Source: Silene noctiflora (taxonomy: Eukaryota > Streptophyta > Magnoliopsida > Caryophyllales > Caryophyllaceae). From it: 24,200 bases of DNA. The stretch is from the NCBI GenBank assembly GCA_009801015.1, contig VHZZ01000009.1:665021-689220 (forward strand), given 5' to 3'. The notes under the pieces are model-generated. The model saw only the letters and a list, made by a program, of their open reading frames with translations. It did no database searches and was not told where the DNA came from. The position numbers were made by a program, and so were the translations under genes. Positions 1-9,727 of the stretch are shown in pieces. How positions within the stretch are numbered: position 1 is the stretch's first letter; each line of letters begins with the position of its first letter.

Positions 1-25
1 GCTCCACTATCTTAGAAGGTGCCAT
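1..25 (-). CDS. Possible 5' end of a minus-strand gene (edge partial)
   Basis: Read on the minus strand, an ATG at 25..23 opens a frame MAPSKIVE that runs off the left edge of the window. The roughly 85 bases before it (26-110 in plus coordinates) are rich in CT tracts on the minus strand (CTCCCTCC and CTCCCTCTC-like runs), as many plant 5' leaders are. Eight codons are too few to name a family. If real, the gene is divergent from the PAT gene, with about 1.2 kb between the starts. The alternative is chance, since any ATG gives a short frame. Confidence 0.3.
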
Positions 26-541
26 TTGAAGACAGGGAGGGAGATGAATGTGAGGTTGTGATCTGGTGAGTGAGATATGGGGAGAGAGGGAGATGATAAG
101 GTTGATTTCGTGTTTTTTTTTTTTTTTTAATTAAAATTAAATATATCTATTTTAGGCAACAATTTGGTCTACTCGATTTTCATTGTTTTCATTTTGTGTA
201 AAATTTAGTTTTATTAATTTTAATTACGGACTTAATTTTACATATCGTAAATATATCAGTTTTAACTTATATAATTTTCTTACTTAAANCTTCGTTAAAC
301 GTTTCATGTTTACTATATAATTACGAGTATTCCCCCTATTCACATTTTCATTTTTTTTACCTTATTCTTTATTGTCAACAATATTTTAAAATGTCCTTAT
401 ATATATTTATCGATTTTTTTTTTATAAAAATCTGTACATTTTCAAAAAAAATTAGNTAATCGATTATCTAACAATTATAATTTATCGTCTCCATAAAAAA
501 AAANTACACAACCCCGTGAATTTTCACGGGTGTTACACTAG
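26..541 (+). mobile_element. Helitron-like 3' terminus (5' end not located)
   Basis: A perfect 8-bp stem, CCCGTGAA (513-520) with TTCACGGG (523-530), has a 2-nt loop. It is followed 7 nt later by CTAG (538-541) and then a T at 542. A GC-rich hairpin about 10 nt before a CTRR end, with insertion next to T, is the diagnostic 3' end of Helitron rolling-circle transposons. The sequence to the left (about 120-510) is very AT-rich and non-coding, as in many non-autonomous Helitrons. I could not find the 5' TC terminus, so the left boundary given is only nominal. The tail also contains GGGTGTTACA, the same string that ends the LTR at 16047, so an LTR end is a weaker alternative. Confidence 0.5.
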
Positions 542-849
542 TTCTCATAGGAATTTTGAATGCCTACATAATGGTGGAATTGAACAACCTAGCCCCTCCT
601 ATGTAGTTCACCACTCCGGTCGAATTCAACTCCCACATGCGCAACCAAACGACTTTCCCGAATTCATGTGAATTTGTATACAGGAAAACAATTCACGTGA
701 ATTGGAAATTCCGGTGTTAGTTAAATTCCTTGATGAACCAAACGAGACCTAAGTAAGTGTTCAAATACTTACAAATTTACAACATTAGTACTTCGAATCT
801 TCGATAAAAGTATATTATGCACTAGAGCATAAACTAATCTATAGATCCT

Positions 850-1010
850 AAATAGAGAAAAATGATTTGATCCCTCTCGACTAACCATCCACGACCGATA
901 ACTATCCCGACTCATGACTGAAACCGAACCGAAAAACCAATGGAAGAAAAATAAAAAATAAAAAAATAAAAAATATAAAAAATAGAGAAAAATGATTTGA
1001 TCCCTCTCGA
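850..1010 (+). repeat. 31-bp direct repeats flanking a 99-bp insert with an A-rich tail (retroposon-like)
   Basis: Positions 850-880 and 980-1010 are identical over 31 bases. Between them lies a 99-bp segment: the first ~60 bases are mixed sequence and the rest is an A-rich run (AATAAAAAAT-type) directly before the second copy. A body, an A-rich tail and flanking duplications fit a small retroposed insertion copied by LINE machinery, although 31 bp is long for a target duplication. A simple local duplication is the alternative. It lies about 200 bp upstream of the PAT start codon. Confidence 0.45.
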
Positions 1011-1019
1011 AAGGGGAAG

Positions 1020-1222
1020 AACATCCTCAAAACTAACAAAAAAATGATCTCAAACACACCCTTCTTCCTTCTTCACCAAACTACTCCCTTTCCCTCCTTC
1101 TCCCTCTTTCCCTCTTCTTCCGACGGTGAGTCGACTCACCGAGTCACCGTCATCTCCAAAAACCCATCATTATCTTGACCTTAATTCAATCAATCAACAA
1201 AACCCAGAAATTAAATCCCCAA
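1020..1222 (+). promoter_or_regulatory. Pyrimidine-rich leader with GAGTC palindrome upstream of the PAT gene
   Basis: Bases 1060-1121 are almost pure C/T (CTTCTTCC, CCCTTTCCC runs), typical of a plant 5' leader. They are followed by a perfect 16-bp palindrome GGTGAGTCGACTCACC (1125-1140) nested in an 8-bp outer stem, GACGGTGA (1122-1129) with TCACCGTC (1144-1151). No convincing TATA box was identified, so the transcription start is not placed. Confidence 0.4.
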
Positions 1223-4200
1223 ATGATGAAAGATTCAAGCAGAAATCGAGAGAGGAGAGAGTGTAGGGTTACAATGCCAGTAATTGTTGTAATTTCAGCA
1301 ATTATTTACATTTATTACACTACTGTTTTTGTGTTTCTTGATCGTTGGTTTGGTGTTTGGTCTTCTCCTGGTGTTATTAGTGCTCTTGCTTTTACCATTG
1401 TTGCTGCTGCTTGTGTTTATAATTATGTTATTGCCATTTTTACGGATCCCGGTCGTGTTCCGGGTTCTTTTGTGCCTGATATTGAAGATGCTGATAACCC
1501 CATTCAGGAGATCAAGCGTAAGGTACCTTTAATTTTTGTGCTTTGATGCAGTTCTTGACGCAATTTTCATTTTGGGTTATTCGTAAATAGCGTCTTTGTG
1601 TTGCTAACATAGGAGTAGTAAGGCTGCGTGTATTCGACCTTTCTTGTATCGCGGGAGCAATTGAGGCACTAGCTTAATGTTGCTGTTGTTGTAGTATTGT
1701 TTTATGGTGTTGATTTTTCGGTTTTTGTGTTGCTGAAGAGAATTGCAGGATCAATTGTAAAGGTGAAAGCTTTTATGATTTTTGATCGATGGTATCATTT
1801 TGCGCAAGATAATGAAATGTTAGGATTTTATGATCGTTGAGGGCGATTATCTTGGTTTTGTTATATATGCAGTGGTATTGTGGTCTTTGTCGAAATCTTT
1901 GGTACCTCAAGTAGATTGTTTTGGTTGAACTTTAGGTGAAATGATCACCATGTTGGCATTTGTGAAGTGGTGGTATTGTGGGTTTTGTCGAAATATTTGG
2001 CACTGGAAGTTTATGGTTTTGGTTGAACTTAGGTGAGATCACTAGGTTAGCATTAGTAAAGTGATGGTATTATGGTTTTTGACGAAACATTTGTCACTTG
2101 AGGTAGCAAAGTGGTGGTATTGTGGGTTTTATCGAAACATTTGGCACCTGAAATTGAAGGTTTTGGTTTAACTTAAGTGAAACGATCATCAGGTTAACAA
2201 CTTAACATTAGTATAGTGTCCATTTGTGTTGTGCATAGTAATATAAAGTTGACGGACTTGACGCCGAGGATGTAAAGACTAGGTTTGAATAGCGAGTGTC
2301 CATGCTTTTAGCAAGTTAATCGAATAATAGGTGATAGGCGATTAGGGGTGAGTGTGATTAATCACCATTGTTTTTATGGCATTGGGCCATCACTATAGAG
2401 GTTCCTGCAGAAAGCCGTAGTTAGGAAACGACCTTGAAATAAAATTCTATTATCATCGACTTGAGATAAAAAGCTCAAGATACGGCTTAGATGGTTTTAC
2501 GAACTCTCATTCCTCTATGACTTATCTGACCCTTCCCTGTTTGGTGTTTTATAGTTTCACATTTTCACCTCTCATTTTTCTACGACTTATGAAAACCTTT
2601 ATTCTTGTATGCTTCTCTGAATTCCTGTTCTTACTTGTGATATATACACAATCGAGTATAATAGTGGATACACTAAAGTAAAAAAATGTAGGCGAATTTT
2701 TGGTGAATTGAACACTCATTTAGATATCAAAATGATGTAAGAGGCAAATCATCAATGCCCGTGTGACTCTAAATAGGCTCCTACATCAAGTATGGCAAAA
2801 AGCAATGTGATTTCTTAATCAAGTTTTAAACAGGGATTAAAAGAATGTGTGTATAAGTTGACTGTTCACTCAATGAGCAACTTTTATACCCTTGTCTATT
2901 TACATTTGGTTTGGGGCTCAATGAACGAATTTTGCATAGGCGTACTTGGATGTACTTGACAAAGTTGTAGACAGACATTCATCTGGATATAAACACAGAT
3001 ATGGACACTTCAATAACACAATGTTGCCATAAATTCTTATAGAGAGATTTTATTAATTTGTTGTTTTACAATTTGTGTTATTGCTAATTGGTTTTGGAAT
3101 GAAGATGAAAGAGCACAAGCCTCTGTCTAGGCCGTATGCTTTTTGTTTGATCTACTTAGGTAGGCTGAAATGCCGATGCACTTACCCAGTATATTTCTTT
3201 TGTTATTGGTGACGACGTTAGGCTCATTCTTGTGTTACTTATCATTTACAGGGAGGTGACTTAAGATATTGTCAGAAATGCTCCCAGTATAAGCCACCTC
3301 GCGCACATCATTGCAGAGTTTGCAAAAGATGTGTATTACGAATGGTATGTCCAGTTTCTGTTATACCTACCTACATTGTATATCGATAAGGTGATGTCCT
3401 GAATTGTTAGCCTGCTACCCTTATGAATGTCAGGACCACCACTGCATCTGGATAAACAACTGTGTAGGCCATGCAAACTACAAGATCTTCTTTGTATTCG
3501 TGATGTATGCTGTAATTGCATGCGTACACTCTACGGTTTGTTTTCATGAATCTTGTTTCTATTATATTATATGTGTTCATTGGTTTACTGCTAGGACCTT
3601 CAATTTTAATATCAGGGGATTGTATTATCTACTCCGTATCTTTTGAGGGAATATTTAATATCATAAATTTGGGTTTGATCCTATGCAATTTCAGGTGTTA
3701 CTTGTCGGCAGTATAGCTAGTGACTTTGGAAAGGAAGAATCAGAAAACGAAGGATCTTCAAGAACCTTATATGTAAGGCCCTTGATTTAACTTTTGTGAA
3801 AAAATTAACATTATTACCTTGGAAATTGATCTTTTACTGTGTTTAATCCAAGCTAGATTACTTGTTGAATGTCTTTGGATTCCCTTGTGCATACAGTTAT
3901 GTAATGTCTTTTTTCTCAGGTGATATCATGCCTTCTAATATTCCCCTTGACTATAGCACTTAGTGTTCTCTTTGGTTGGCATATCTACCTTATCCTACGA
4001 AACAAGACCACCATCGAGGTCTGCAGTCTTCATACCTTTTTTTTTTTTTTGATAATTCAGTCTTCATACTAACTCAACATCAATTCTAGTATTCTACCTT
4101 ATTGTCAAATGAATTTACAATGTTTCATTGATACATGTAGTATTATGAAGGAGTCAGAGCTATGTGGCTTGCTCAGAAAGGAGGAGAAGTATACAGGCAT

Positions 4201-4869
4201 CCGTATGATCTTGGTCCTTTTGACAACTTAACAGCGGTAAGTTGCTCTGCCCCTTTTATTTTCTAATGAGGCCACATTATACACATGCTCATCTGTGTTG
4301 TATGCACCGTTCATATATTTTTGTTTGATTTGTGAGCTTGTGTTTCCGTCGGTTTTTCATTGTTTGAATGAAGAGATTTGGAGGGAAAGGGATATGAAAA
4401 GAGGGGACAAGTGGATCCATTTTACCTTTATGCGAGACAAATTAACATCAATTCAGCATCTGGGAGATTTGAAAGGAAAATGGCACTGCTCTAATCCCCC
4501 TCCCCTAATCCCTCATCCAAATTCCAAACAAACCCTTTAGTTATTAGACGTCTTTTGCCTCGATGGGATATTTAAGGCAGAGCCCTTTTTCGTGTAGGGT
4601 TGCTTATATACTCCTCTTTATTACAGTGAATAGACCCGATTTGACTTTTTTTCTCGACTCTAGGAAAGTAAAACGAGGCTTTTTAATTGAACAGGCTGGA
4701 GTAGATTTTTGTGATGGTGTCATGTTTACCTCTGACCTATTTGGTTGATGTGAACTAGGTACTCGGTCCTAATATATTTAGCTGGATATGCCCTACTTCG
4801 GGACACATTGGGGCAGGTACACGCTTTCCCACGGTTTATGATAAACTAACAGGACCGGCTTCAGACTAA
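1223..4869 (+). CDS. PAT16-like: DHHC-type protein S-acyltransferase (PAT16-like), 7 exons, 292 aa
   Basis: Membrane zinc-finger enzyme that transfers palmitate or similar acyl chains from acyl-CoA to protein cysteines. Coding exons: 1223-1522, 3252-3344, 3434-3535, 3695-3772, 3920-4018, 4141-4236, 4759-4869; every intron is GT-AG, every exon ends in phase 0. Layout: TM1 ~19-39, TM2 ~50-72, DPG motif 75-77, cysteine-rich domain ~107-157 with CxxC at 107/110, HHCRVC 119-124 and the catalytic DHHC at 132-135 (Cys135), TM3 ~147-172, TM4 ~192-217, TTxE motif (TTIE) at 221-224, ending PASD. The length is close to the Arabidopsis PAT15/16 proteins (~280-290 aa), and sequences such as [15 protein letters not shown] match that clade closely. 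Two ATGs (1223, 1226) are adjacent; an in-frame TTG at 1175 is not needed. Intron 1 is 1.73 kb and contains a local repeat. The family is certain; the exact orthologue is likely. Confidence 0.95.
1872..2220 (+). repeat. Degenerate ~95-bp tandem repeat in intron 1 of the PAT gene
   Basis: The phrase TGGTATTGTGG, followed by a TTTGTCGAAA-like string, recurs at 1874, 1971, 2065 and 2115, giving intervals of 97, 94 and 50 (a shortened unit). Each full unit continues with a TTTGGCAC-like string, TGGTTGAACTTAGGTGA and a 'ttagcattagtaaa'-like end. It is an intronic minisatellite of about 3.5 copies with no coding potential. Degeneracy between copies shows the duplication is old. Confidence 0.8.
4024..4069 (-). 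repeat. 12-bp direct repeats flanking a poly(A) stub in PAT intron 5
   Basis: CAGTCTTCATAC occurs at 4024-4035 and again at 4058-4069. The 22 bases between are a T-run plus GATAATT; on the minus strand this reads AATTATC followed by a long A-run. The arrangement looks like a retroposition event in which only the tail was inserted, with a 12-bp target duplication. Replication slippage is an alternative. Confidence 0.4.
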
Positions 4870-5988
4870 AAAGAATCACTCTTATTGCTGATTAGCAAAA
4901 GCCATCATCGAGCCCCCTTATCGTCAGTTTTCGACAGCTCTTGCATTGCCTGGTACAGTGAATAGGTTTAGTTGAGTGACACAATTCTTAGCCTCAAACT
5001 ACATATATTACTAAAGGGTTTACATATGCTTAGGAGTTACGTGGATAGGGAGTGTTAAGATGGTAGAATCCGAAACCTTGAATATTGTCGTGGCCTGATG
5101 TTTGGATATGATTCCGGAAGCCCAAGTTCATTTTACAGTCCATCTCGCCACTAGCTGGAGAAGATTCCTTGATGACATGCATCGCGTCAATGGGTTTGTA
5201 ATTTTTGCAATTTATAGTGTAAGTGTATATTTGTATTATGAAACAGAATTTTCATGGTCATTTTTTTTTTTTCTAAATATTTGTATGGCTTGTTTCACAG
5301 GAATGTCAACTTTAGAAAAAAGAAGGAAAATAAGTTGGTAAATGTCATGTTATGTGTTAATTTGAGTAACACGTTTGTCCGAATTCATACGTTGCATTAT
5401 TGTATAATTGTCGTCCGTCGTCCCATCATTCTCAGACTATGCAAATGTGATTAATTTTTTGACCGGAAATCTCTCTTTTTTCTCTGATTGTTATCGTTAT
5501 ACTAGTAAATATCATCCAAAATTGAATGATAACTGTTGTATCTAAATAAGTTTCATCATAAATTTTTCTGATTTGAAATTCAGCTACTTGAATGTTTATT
5601 TTCGAGTTGCATAGATCCGACCTCTCTCTTTATTAGCTGCATTCTACGACTCGTCTATTTGAATACTTGAATAATAGAATGTTTGAATTCAGAATGTCAC
5701 TGCTTTGAGTACTAATATAGCAATCATAAATTCAGAATGTCTTCAGAATGCAGCAATACTTTTTGCTCATTCTCATTCAAACTTCGTAACCAAGCAAAGC
5801 CAGATTTCATTCAAAAGGAGTCGTCTCCGGTTCCTGTCTTATTGATTTTCCACCCCGAAAAAATATTAATCAACTGTAAAAATGAATGTTGCAAATTATA
5901 TACACGGACGACTAAATAAAAGATTCACAAAATTTCACCAAAAACCGCGAAGTCATCAAGAAAATCCGATTTTGGTGAATGTTTGAGA
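4870..5988. other. Convergent intergenic region between the PAT and laccase genes
   Basis: This holds the 3' untranslated regions and terminators of two convergent genes. The reading frames inside it are short, AT-rich and without recognisable domains. A T-run with an adjacent AT-rich stretch lies at 5259-5340. I see no RNA gene or transposon ends here. Confidence 0.5.
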
Positions 5989-8394
5989 CTAACACTTGGG
6001 TAAATCAGGAGGTGGAGGAAGCATCTTCTCATTTGGGTGTTTTCCATCCAAAACAAGCCATGCCATTTCCAGTCCCCAGCTTGTATGCACTTCATAATGA
6101 CAATGCATGAACCATACTCCTGCACCAATTCGCATAATACCGATGTTAGACATTTTCAGTATCGTATTTCTTTATAAAAGCGATAATAAATCAAAGAATC
6201 AGAGAAAATATAGTAAATGTAATGTTAATATCGGTTTGTAAGAAGTCGAATCTGAACATCAAATGGTTACCTGGATTATCAGCCAAGAAGCGGATAGCCA
6301 CCCAACCGCCAACAGGAACTCCTACAGTGTTCCTTTCAACAGGATCAATAAGGTTGAAATTTCTGGGATCTTTATCTGCATTAAAGTTTCCGAAACCTTG
6401 GCCAACAACAAAGAAGTTGAATCCGTGTAAATGAAGTGGATGACTCTCTGCACCGAGAATGCTAGTATCTTGCATCACTACCTGTACACTAGTCTTATAA
6501 GGCAGGACAATCAGTTTTGTACCACTTGTAACAAATGTGTTACTTGGTGGATTTCCGGTATAGTCGAACGACTCTGGTGGACTAGTAGGGAAATTAGGGC
6601 TATATACACCCTTTGATTGACCTGTGAAATATGCTTGGAGCAAAGCCTTGTTTGGTTGCACAAACGAGACGTTATTGATAGAGGCTGCGTATTTAGCCCC
6701 ATTCGGTCCTTGGCAAGTTTTGTCGCGACTATTGCAGGAAGACGTCCCTAATCCTATTGTCAAATAGAAGTTACTATCGACTTTTTGAGGGACTTTGGCG
6801 GGGAATTGTGGGGTTGCCAAGCTCCGAAGCTTAGCAGTAAACTCGGTTACAAACCCGGTGTCATAGAGATCAGGTAAAGTTGGTTTTAAGAAGGGAAGAT
6901 TTTTCATATGAAGGGCTTGATGATGCGGATTAGAGGGAGATGCATACTCGAGAATGCCAGCGACCATTGAATTGTCGAAATTAGCCAGGCCAGTTACATA
7001 AGGTCTTGCAATCATGAAATAAATGGCACGAGGGAAATGAGGTTTTGTGGTTAGGAGAACATTTGTGGTTTGACCAGGCGCGATGACTAGGGTTTGTGTG
7101 TCGAATGGCTTGACGTATACTGCGTCAACTTCGACAACTGTGAGGGTGTGGTCGGCGATGCTGAAGAAGAGTTGATCGTTCAGTGCTGCATTGATGAGTC
7201 GAAGCATGTATGTCTTTCTTTCCCTCACCTTCAGCTTGAATGTCTCTGTTAAGTCAAGTTTACAGAGCACATCAGTTCGGAATTCCATTGACGGAGTATA
7301 GAATATGTACGAGTTATGAATTAATCGAAAGAAAATATTTACGCTTAGAGGAGCAGCTATACAAGGGTCCTGGAAGTCCATTGATGGTGTAAGCATCGGA
7401 AACATCTGGACCTCCTCCGGTTAATGTAGCTTGATTAATCATCGCCTCAACGTCACCGTTAAACCATTCTCCTATTAACATTATTACAGAATTAACAAGC
7501 TTTTCCGAGTATCCAACAAAAATATTACCCGACTGAACCAAAGGGTCCGGTGTATAACAGAATAGGATTAGTCGATTAGATGTACGCAGTTTTAGCATTG
7601 TGCAAAAAACTGCACTTAGCCACGAGATTGGACTCATACCGAAGATTAAAGGAACGTCTTTGTAAGGCTTCGGAAAGGGGTAAGAAGACAGGTGCTTNGG
7701 GAGAATGATCAAGGCTCCGTAAACTGTAGCTCTAAGCCATGAGATATGAGCATGCCAGAACAATGTACCTCTCTGTCCAACAATGGTGTAGTTGTACACA
7801 TAGCTTTGTCCGGTTTGAATCGGACATTGCGTAATGTAGGCCGGTCCATCGGCCCATCCATTCCTTATCTGTCTTATCCCATGCCTGCTTGAAACAATCC
7901 CTGCCATTATACTTAGCTTGAAAATGCACAAAAAAAAAAACAGACATCGAATTCTAAAGCAAACGAATAGCGAGTGCTTTACTCCAAAGGATGACATACC
8001 AGTGAATAGTGACATTGTTTGGGACGCGATTGACCACTCGTATAAGAAGGCGGTCTCCCTCTCTAGCTACAATCGGCGGCCCTGGAAATTGTCCATTCAC
8101 TGTCACAATACTCTTAGTATGGCACAATCGTGTCACACTTTTCATCACGACCTACAAAACACAAATAAATACTCTTAAACTCCGTCATCATATCAGAAAA
8201 CAGGGTAAAGGCCGAGACACTGAATGCTTTTACTGTAAAACCGTCTTGCAAAAGACTAACAGACTTTAAGAAAGGCATAACATACTTACATTGAAAGTGT
8301 AATGGCGAGTTATCCCGTCAGCATTTACGTTCAAAACTCGAAAGACTAAGCAAAACACAAGCACCAGCAGAGAAAGAAGTGTAGCAGCTCTCAT
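5989..8394 (-). CDS. LAC17-like: Laccase (LAC17-like multicopper oxidase), 6 exons, 578 aa
   Basis: Secreted blue copper enzyme that oxidises phenols such as monolignols with O2 in the cell wall. Coding exons in transcript order: 8394-8290, 8151-8000, 7884-7640, 7471-7343, 7245-6271, 6119-5989; all introns are GT-AG and the phases join. A hydrophobic signal peptide spans ~1-26 (ends NVNADG). Copper motifs are all present: HWHG 85-88, WHAH 129-132, HPLHLHG 479-485, HCHYEVH 541-547 with Cys542 as type-1 ligand and Leu552 at the axial position, expected for high-potential plant laccases. The C-terminus DLPKC is the family's usual end and the length is typical. [19 protein letters not shown] and [13 protein letters not shown] point to the LAC17/LAC2 side of the family rather than LAC11; this placement is from memory. 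The N at 7698 lies in a CCN (Pro) codon and is harmless. Exon 5 alone covers more than half the protein. Confidence 0.96.
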
Positions 8395-8505
8395 GTCTCC
8401 TAAGGTAAACTGAAAAATATTTCAGCTTACCAATCTGTAGCTTTCCAATACTTGAATCTGCAGATTTATCGGCTGAAATAAACCGACCGCGAATTCGCAA
8501 CAAGT

Positions 8506-8514
8506 TAATATATG
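8506..8514 (-). promoter_or_regulatory. Candidate TATA box of the laccase gene
   Basis: On the minus strand CATATATTA lies about 112 bases before the laccase ATG at 8394, at a plausible distance for a leader of ~80 nt. The flank is not diagnostic, and another AT-rich run (~8588) could serve. No clear AC-element (ACCTACC type) was seen nearby. Confidence 0.35.
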
Positions 8515-8722
8515 TTATCTTCACTTTGTGCTTGATAGTGAAGAAAGATTTGGGTTCTTTGTAAAGAAGAATGCATATTTGCATCTATAACTTATGGTAT
8601 GTGCAATGTGCTCTCCTTATTTTTAAGCAACACTTTATTGCTGTAACCTTACTGGTTTTTATTAGTGGCTTCTAAGTTCGAACAGTGGATGGATTGACCG
8701 AATCAGAAAAGACAATTTCAAA

Positions 8723-8840
8723 ATACAGATGTCAACTAGCTTAGTTGTTAATGTGATGTGATCGAAGAGGTATCATGACTTTGAGTATGAACCCCACTCC
8801 CGTCAGCATCAAAATCGCTCTTGTGGCTTCCTTTACACCA
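8723..8840 (+). mobile_element. tRNA-derived SINE fragment
   Basis: TAGCTTAGTTGTTAA (~8739-8753) resembles a Pol III A box. About 35-40 bases on, TATGAACCCCACTCC (~8786-8800) resembles a decayed B box, followed by CGTCAGCATCAAAA. The order and spacing fit the tRNA-like head of a plant SINE. The CGTCAGCATCAA string also occurs in the fragment at ~9370, so the two seem to belong to one family. The right end is confused by a local duplication (see 8806-8912). Confidence 0.45.
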
Positions 8841-8912
8841 AAAAAACAATCTATAAGGGGATAAAAATCGTATTAAAACAAGATGCATCAAAATCGCTCT
8901 TGTGGCTTCCTT
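8806..8912 (+). repeat. 28-bp direct repeat pair
   Basis: Bases 8806-8833 and 8885-8912 are identical over 28 positions (start GCATCAAAATCGC, end GGCTTCCTT). The second copy then continues into ACTGGTTTTATTA, which echoes CTTACTGGTTTTTATTA at ~8648. The second copy is thus a join of two nearby pieces, as left by templated end-joining repair. Confidence 0.7.
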
Positions 8913-9300
8913 ACTGGTTTTATTATTTGACTTTCTTTGGATAACCCATTTTGACTAATTGACTTAATTATTATATTATAATCTAATACTCCGTATAATC
9001 TAATTAATTAGTTGAGTGTATACTAATCCGGGAAAAGGCAAACTTAAGGGAATGAAGAGCAAAGAGTTCGTGCAGATGATGCTTAACGAAGGAACATGGA
9101 CCAAAAATAGCGTATAAACGTAGTTGGCTGCTGAAAACAAGATAGTAGATCTTGATCAGTGGAATGATTCTCGATTCGCGTACCATATAATATTCAAGGA
9201 AGGTTCGCCTTTTGTAGAACCGTTCATCATTATCTATCCAATTGTAAAAAAAAAAAAATCGAGTCTTTGTGAAATCTCAAGCAATAAGATAGTTTTTATT

Positions 9301-9410
9301 TTATTTTTGAGGGTAAGTTTGATGTAGATAGGAGGTGGTACATGTACGCATGACCGGGAGTTCAAATCTCGTCAGCATCAACTAATATGACATGAATCAC
9401 GTAAAAACGA
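9301..9410 (+). mobile_element. tRNA-derived SINE fragment
   Basis: GGGAGTTCAAATCTCGTCAG (~9356-9375) contains a good Pol III B-box core (AGTTCAAATCT) preceded by GGTGGTACATGTACGCATGACC and followed by CATCAA. It shares CGTCAGCATCAA with the fragment at 8800. The A box half (GGGTAAGTTTGATGTAGATAG) is decayed. Target duplications were not found. Confidence 0.4.
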
Positions 9411-9727
9411 AATACATCCGAAATTCCGAATGTTACATATATTAAACATTTAAACATTTCTTCCGGTATCAACAATGACTCGTATTTCTATTACAGTTGC
9501 GCTTTCCATAATCCATCGGAACAAAACACAATTGGACTAGAAATATAAATCCACGACACCAATTTTTTGCGATAATAATACAAGAAATTCGATCACCAAC
9601 ATATATTTTTTCACAATTGGTATAACAAACCAACTTTAATTCGAATCAAATCCAAATTTATGAAGTAGTAGCATATGCGTAGCATATATGAAAACATGAT
9701 CATAATAACGGTTTTTGTAACGTGAAT

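Noticed and set aside
1175..1222. Extension of the PAT protein from a TTG at 1175
   Set aside because: Nuclear plant genes start at ATG; two ATGs at 1223 and 1226 give the expected N-terminus just before TM1.
3336..3716. Short frames crossing exons 2-4 of the PAT gene on both strands
   Set aside because: They read through splice sites or in the wrong frame; the spliced gene explains the conserved sequence.
4295..4748. Frames in PAT intron 6
   Set aside because: They lie between a clear donor (4237) and acceptor (4758) and encode nothing recognisable.
5102..5454. Frames downstream of the PAT stop codon as an extra gene
   Set aside because: AT-rich, overlapping, no domain; most likely 3' untranslated or intergenic sequence.
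9004..9327. Short frames between the laccase and DnaJ-type genes
   Set aside because: No domain, AT-rich, and partly overlapping SINE-like sequence.
8723..9410. Functional tRNA genes at the A/B-box-like sites
   Set aside because: The boxes are decayed and no cloverleaf with acceptor stem could be built; SINE remnants fit better.
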